NCBI GenBank assembly: GCA_038148895.1
Contig: JBBVGQ010000004.1
DNA from: Tamlana sp038148895
GTDB taxonomy: Bacteria; Bacteroidota; Bacteroidia; Flavobacteriales; Flavobacteriaceae
DNA: 64,000 nucleotides
Direction: 5' to 3' (one strand)
Positions 60,844 to 64,000 of the stretch are shown here, in pieces (position 1 is the stretch's first letter; each line of letters starts with the position of its first letter). The notes beneath the pieces are model-generated. The model made no database searches, was not told where the DNA came from, and was given only the letters and a program-made list of their open reading frames with translations. Made by a program: the position numbers and the translations under genes.

Positions 60844-62736
60844 TTATCTTTTCTTTTGTTGGTTTTGCCTTTGTTGCTCAGCCTGCTCCATCATTTCAGC
60901 CATTTTTTTCTGGAAACGGTTTTGTTTTTTAGGCTGTTTCTTTTTCTCTTGAATTTGGGCATGAATCTTATCTTCATCAAGAATATAATTTTTGATGACC
61001 AAGATAATACCAATACTAATCAGGTTGGAAATGAAGTAATACAAACTCAAACCAGAAGCGTAGTTATTAAAGAAAAACAACATCATGATTGGCGAGAAGT
61101 ACATCATATACTTCATCATTTTTGCCATGTCTGGCATTCCTTCCTGTTGTGGTGTGGCTTGCATGTTTTGCCCTGTAGTCAATCTCATGTAAAAGAAAAT
61201 AGCAATGGATGCCAATAACGGGAACAAACTCACGTGGTTACCATAAAATGGGATATTGAATGGTAGGTTAGCAATAACATCATACGATGATAAATCGTCC
61301 GCCCAAAGGAAACTTTTTTGTCTTAAATCGAATGCCGAGGGGAAAAACTGGAACAACGCATAGAACACGGGCAACTGTATTAAAGCCGGCAAACAGCCAG
61401 CCATTGGGCTTGCCCCTGCTTTGGTTTGCAAAGCCATGGTTTCTTGTTGCGCTTTCATTTTGTTGTTTTTGTACTTTTCACGGATTTCATCCAATTCCGG
61501 TTTCAAAATTTTCATTTTGGCCTGGGACAAAAACTGTTTGTATTGTACAAAAGACAACAGGATTTTTACCAAAATAGTCATTACCACAATGGCAATACCG
61601 TAAGGCATAAAGCCTCCTAAAAACGCAAATAGAGGCATAAACACATAACGGTTTATCCAACCGAAAATACCCCAACCAAACGGCACTATTTCATCTAAAT
61701 TTCTGTCGTAAGCGTTTAAAACCTTAAAGTCACTCGGGCCATAATACCAATCCATGCTTTGGTTTAGTTCTCCGCCTTGCAATTCCAATGGAATTTTTGA
61801 CGTAAACAGTTTGGTGTAAACGGTATCAACAGCCTCATCTTCAACCAAATTTTGGGCTGTAAGATGTGCCTTTTTAAAACGGTTATCTGTTAACAAAACC
61901 GAAGTAAAGAAATGCTGCTTATAGCCTATCCAAGCTACATCTTCAATACTTTCGTCAGCATCTCGAGCACCTGTATAATCGTCCTTTCCATCTTCGTAAT
62001 CGTAATGAATATCGGTATATCTGTTTTCATAGGATATACTTTTGGCGTGACGGTAGCCTTTTAATTTCCAATCTAAGTTAATTTCTTGCGAACTGTTGAT
62101 GACATCAGCCAAACCTTGCGAACGCACTGTAAAGCCCATCATGTAATCGTCATCCTTCAGCTCGTAACGATACTCCAAAAACTTGGTTTCAGAAACCTTA
62201 AGCTTCATAGAAATAACCGTGATATCACCATTTTTGGTTACCGAAGGAATGAATGGTAAATCTTTGGTGTTCAAAATTCTGCTGTCCGTAGTTCCAAAAT
62301 TGATATTGAATACGGCATTGTCATCTTTTACCAAATAAATCGGCAAAGAATCATAATCTACAAATTTCTTCAGCTTAACCTCGGAAAGATAACCACCTCT
62401 ATTGCTGAATTTTAAAGCCAATAAGTCGCTTTCAACCACGGTTTCTTCATCTGAAGATTGCATGGCCGAATACGCAAATGCACCTAATTTATTTCTTAAT
62501 TGAACTTGTTGTAGGGAATCCAAACCTGAACCCGCAACATAGTCTTCAGCAGTGGTTACAATGGTTTGCTCTTGTTCTTTGGCTTTTTGTTCTGCCTCAA
62601 TTTGCTCTTGCTTTGCTTTTTCTTGGGCTTCCAACTCTTCTGGCGTTGGTTGGTTTTGCCAAAGCATATACGCCAATATTCCGAAAATCAATATAAAACC
62701 AATAATCGAATTAATGTCTAGTTTTTTTTCTTCCAT
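60844..62736 (-). CDS. yidC: Membrane protein insertase YidC/OxaI
   Basis: A 630-residue insertase. It has one N-terminal membrane anchor (IIGFILIFGILAYMLW), a large periplasmic domain with a charged Gln/Glu linker, then the Oxa1 core: PLFAFLGGFMPYGIAIVVMTILVK, a helix pair (QYKQFLSQAKMKILKPELDEI), SPMAGCLPALIQLPVFYALF and NPYASGL-like NNYASGLSLYYFISN. The tail is strongly basic (KKKQPKKQNRFQKKM), a usual ribosome-binding feature. It lies downstream of pyrG. Confidence 0.96.
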   Translation of the reverse strand: MEEKKLDINSIIGFILIFGILAYMLWQNQPTPEELEAQEKAKQEQIEAEQKAKEQEQTIVTTAEDYVAGSGLDSLQQVQLRNKLGAFAYSAMQSSDEETVVESDLLALKFSNRGGYLSEVKLKKFVDYDSLPIYLVKDDNAVFNINFGTTDSRILNTKDLPFIPSVTKNGDITVISMKLKVSETKFLEYRYELKDDDYMMGFTVRSQGLADVINSSQEINLDWKLKGYRHAKSISYENRYTDIHYDYEDGKDDYTGARDADESIEDVAWIGYKQHFFTSVLLTDNRFKKAHLTAQNLVEDEAVDTVYTKLFTSKIPLELQGGELNQSMDWYYGPSDFKVLNAYDRNLDEIVPFGWGIFGWINRYVFMPLFAFLGGFMPYGIAIVVMTILVKILLSFVQYKQFLSQAKMKILKPELDEIREKYKNNKMKAQQETMALQTKAGASPMAGCLPALIQLPVFYALFQFFPSAFDLRQKSFLWADDLSSYDVIANLPFNIPFYGNHVSLFPLLASIAIFFYMRLTTGQNMQATPQQEGMPDMAKMMKYMMYFSPIMMLFFFNNYASGLSLYYFISNLISIGIILVIKNYILDEDKIHAQIQEKKKQPKKQNRFQKKMAEMMEQAEQQRQNQQKKR

Positions 62737-62865
62737 TTTTTAGATTCAGACCCCATTGCTTAAAACTGAGCGAAGTCTTTTTAAAATAACTTTAACCTTT
62801 CTGTCCTAAAGGACATGCCTATCTATTTAAACAAGCGGATTTCTTATAATCAAAAAACTATCCGT

Positions 62866-64000
62866 TTATTTATTTTGTGCCATTGTGGCATTCTTTTTTT
62901 TCTTGTTGCTAAGTGCGGCTTTTACAAACGCCACAAATAATGGGTGCGGATTGGCCACGGTACTTTTATATTCTGGGTGATATTGCACGCCAATAAACCA
63001 TGGGTGCTCTGGCAATTCAATAATCTCCACCAATCCCGTGTCTGGATTTAAACCCGTTGCAATCATTCCGGCAGCCTCAAAACGTTCTTTGTAAACACCA
63101 TTAAATTCGTAACGGTGCCTGTGACGTTCCGCTATGCTTTCAGCTTTGTAAATATCGCGAACCTTGCTGCCCAATTTTAAATCGCATGCCCAAGCGCCCA
63201 AACGCATGGTACCACCTTTATCTGTAATCGTTTTTTGGTCTTCCATTAAGGCAATGACCGGGTTTGGTGTGTCCATTTTCATTTCGGTTGAATCGGCATC
63301 CTTAATTCCCAAAACATTTCGAGCAAATTCAATAACGGCCATTTGCATGCCCAAACAAATACCCAAAAACGGTATATTGTTTTCGCGTACATACCTAACG
63401 GCATCAATTTTACCTTCAATACCTCGTTCACCAAAACCTGGAGCGACTAAAACGCCATCTAAATGCCCCAACATGAGTTCAGCATTTTCAGGGTTTATAT
63501 ATTCAGAATGAAGCGATTCTATATTCACCCTAACTTCGTTTGCAGCACCAGCATGAATAAAGGCTTCCAAAATGGACTTATAAGAATCTTGCAACTCCAC
63601 ATACTTCCCTATTAAACCAATAGTGATTTCACTTTTTGGGTTTTTATGGCGATCTAAAAACTCATTCCATTGGTCAATATCTGGTTTTGAACTTTCCAAA
63701 TTCAACTTTTGAAGCACTACTTTGTCCAGCCCCTCTTTCAGCATTAAATTAGGTACATCATAAATGGTAGACGCATCAATGGACTGAATAACGGCCTCTT
63801 CCTTAACGTTACAGAACAATGCCAATTTTCTACGCAATTCCCTTGGAAGATCATGTTCAGTTCTACACACCAAAATATCGGCCTGTATCCCGCTTTCCAT
63901 GAGGGTTTTTACGCTGTGTTGGGTTGGTTTTGTTTTTAACTCGCCAGCGGCAGAAAGATATGGCACCAAAGTTAAATGAATAACAATACCGTTGTTTTCG
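62866..64000 (-). CDS. pyrG: CTP synthase, N-terminus off window
   Basis: The C-terminal part of CTP synthase, which makes CTP from UTP, ATP and glutamine. The visible 378 residues begin before VPYLSAAGELKTKPTQHSV, near the end of the amidoligase domain, and contain the glutaminase domain with nucleophile Cys in GICLGMQMAVIEFARNV and the His-Glu in QYHPEYKS. The frame is open through position 64000, so about 165 N-terminal residues lie outside. The stop is at 62866. Confidence 0.96.
   Translation of the reverse strand, partial: ENNGIVIHLTLVPYLSAAGELKTKPTQHSVKTLMESGIQADILVCRTEHDLPRELRRKLALFCNVKEEAVIQSIDASTIYDVPNLMLKEGLDKVVLQKLNLESSKPDIDQWNEFLDRHKNPKSEITIGLIGKYVELQDSYKSILEAFIHAGAANEVRVNIESLHSEYINPENAELMLGHLDGVLVAPGFGERGIEGKIDAVRYVRENNIPFLGICLGMQMAVIEFARNVLGIKDADSTEMKMDTPNPVIALMEDQKTITDKGGTMRLGAWACDLKLGSKVRDIYKAESIAERHRHRYEFNGVYKERFEAAGMIATGLNPDTGLVEIIELPEHPWFIGVQYHPEYKSTVANPHPLFVAFVKAALSNKKKKNATMAQNK

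Noticed and set aside
1..64000. CRISPR arrays, tRNA and rRNA genes, insertion sequences, prophage
   Set aside because: No spaced direct repeats, tRNA cloverleaf patterns, transposase, integrase or phage structural genes were seen by eye. A tRNAscan or ISfinder run would be decisive.

Overview
The window looks like chromosomal DNA of a marine-type member of the Flavobacteriaceae (Bacteroidota). The evidence is the low GC content with A/T-rich intergenic regions, near absence of Shine-Dalgarno sequences, several TAnnTTTG-type -7 promoter elements, a type IX secretion C-terminal sorting domain on a subtilase, and many flavobacterial-type protein families (DUF3857, DUF2911, DUF4202, YwqK, MGH1-like hydrolase). 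No tRNA, rRNA, CRISPR array, insertion sequence or prophage was recognised.

Region 1 (1-10100, all minus strand) is a nitrate assimilation and nitrate-sensing locus read right to left: nirB, nirD, a DUF4202 gene, a NarX-like sensor kinase with a PilJ-type sensor domain, a NarL/FixJ-type response regulator, a NarK-type transporter and the nitrate reductase. The reductase runs off the left edge just as a C-terminal Rossmann domain begins. Three upstream regions (nirB, regulator, narK) share a 16-bp palindrome or a close copy plus repeated TACGTA words, probably the operator of this regulon.

Region 2 (10150-16800, minus) is a second molybdenum block: an IorA/IorB-type 2Fe-2S plus molybdopterin hydroxylase, its XdhC and MocA maturation factors, and an FdhF/YdeP-type oxidoreductase. 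Region 3 (16850-26400) holds housekeeping genes: YheT hydrolase, adenine deaminase, TilS, an unknown protein with a helix-turn-helix-like tail, PabB, an aldose epimerase and a DEAD-box helicase. Region 4 (25337-28300) is a small set of secreted hydrolase, cupin lipoprotein and cyclophilin-like genes divergent from an AraC regulator.

Region 5 (28300-34620) holds an MGH1-like glycosidase, an ECF sigma factor / 57-residue protein / MscS channel operon, and dihydrolipoyl dehydrogenase. Region 6 (34900-47860, mostly plus) is a long run of dodecin, SmpB, NTF2-like proteins, Pcm (minus), a Gfo/Idh oxidoreductase, 3-hydroxyacyl-CoA dehydrogenase, DUF1015, YggS, an exonuclease/GIY-YIG fusion, a DUF3857 protein, a Kv-like channel, MiaA and a GNAT enzyme. 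The exonuclease fusion and MiaA have no ATG, GTG or TTG that would keep their catalytic N-termini.

Region 7 (47900-64000) carries an ECF sigma / membrane protein / DUF4097-like envelope operon, DUF2911, MeaB, PAP2, a small acidic protein, MATE, a possible small RNA, a nitronate monooxygenase, a T9SS subtilase, MnmA, a FAS1 lipoprotein, YwqK, YidC, and CTP synthase cut by the right edge.

The most novel-looking material is the shared nitrate operator with DUF4202 inside the operon, the non-canonical starts, the two-state hairpin in front of yggS, and the small transcript candidate at 54.8 kb. The protein content otherwise fits known families.
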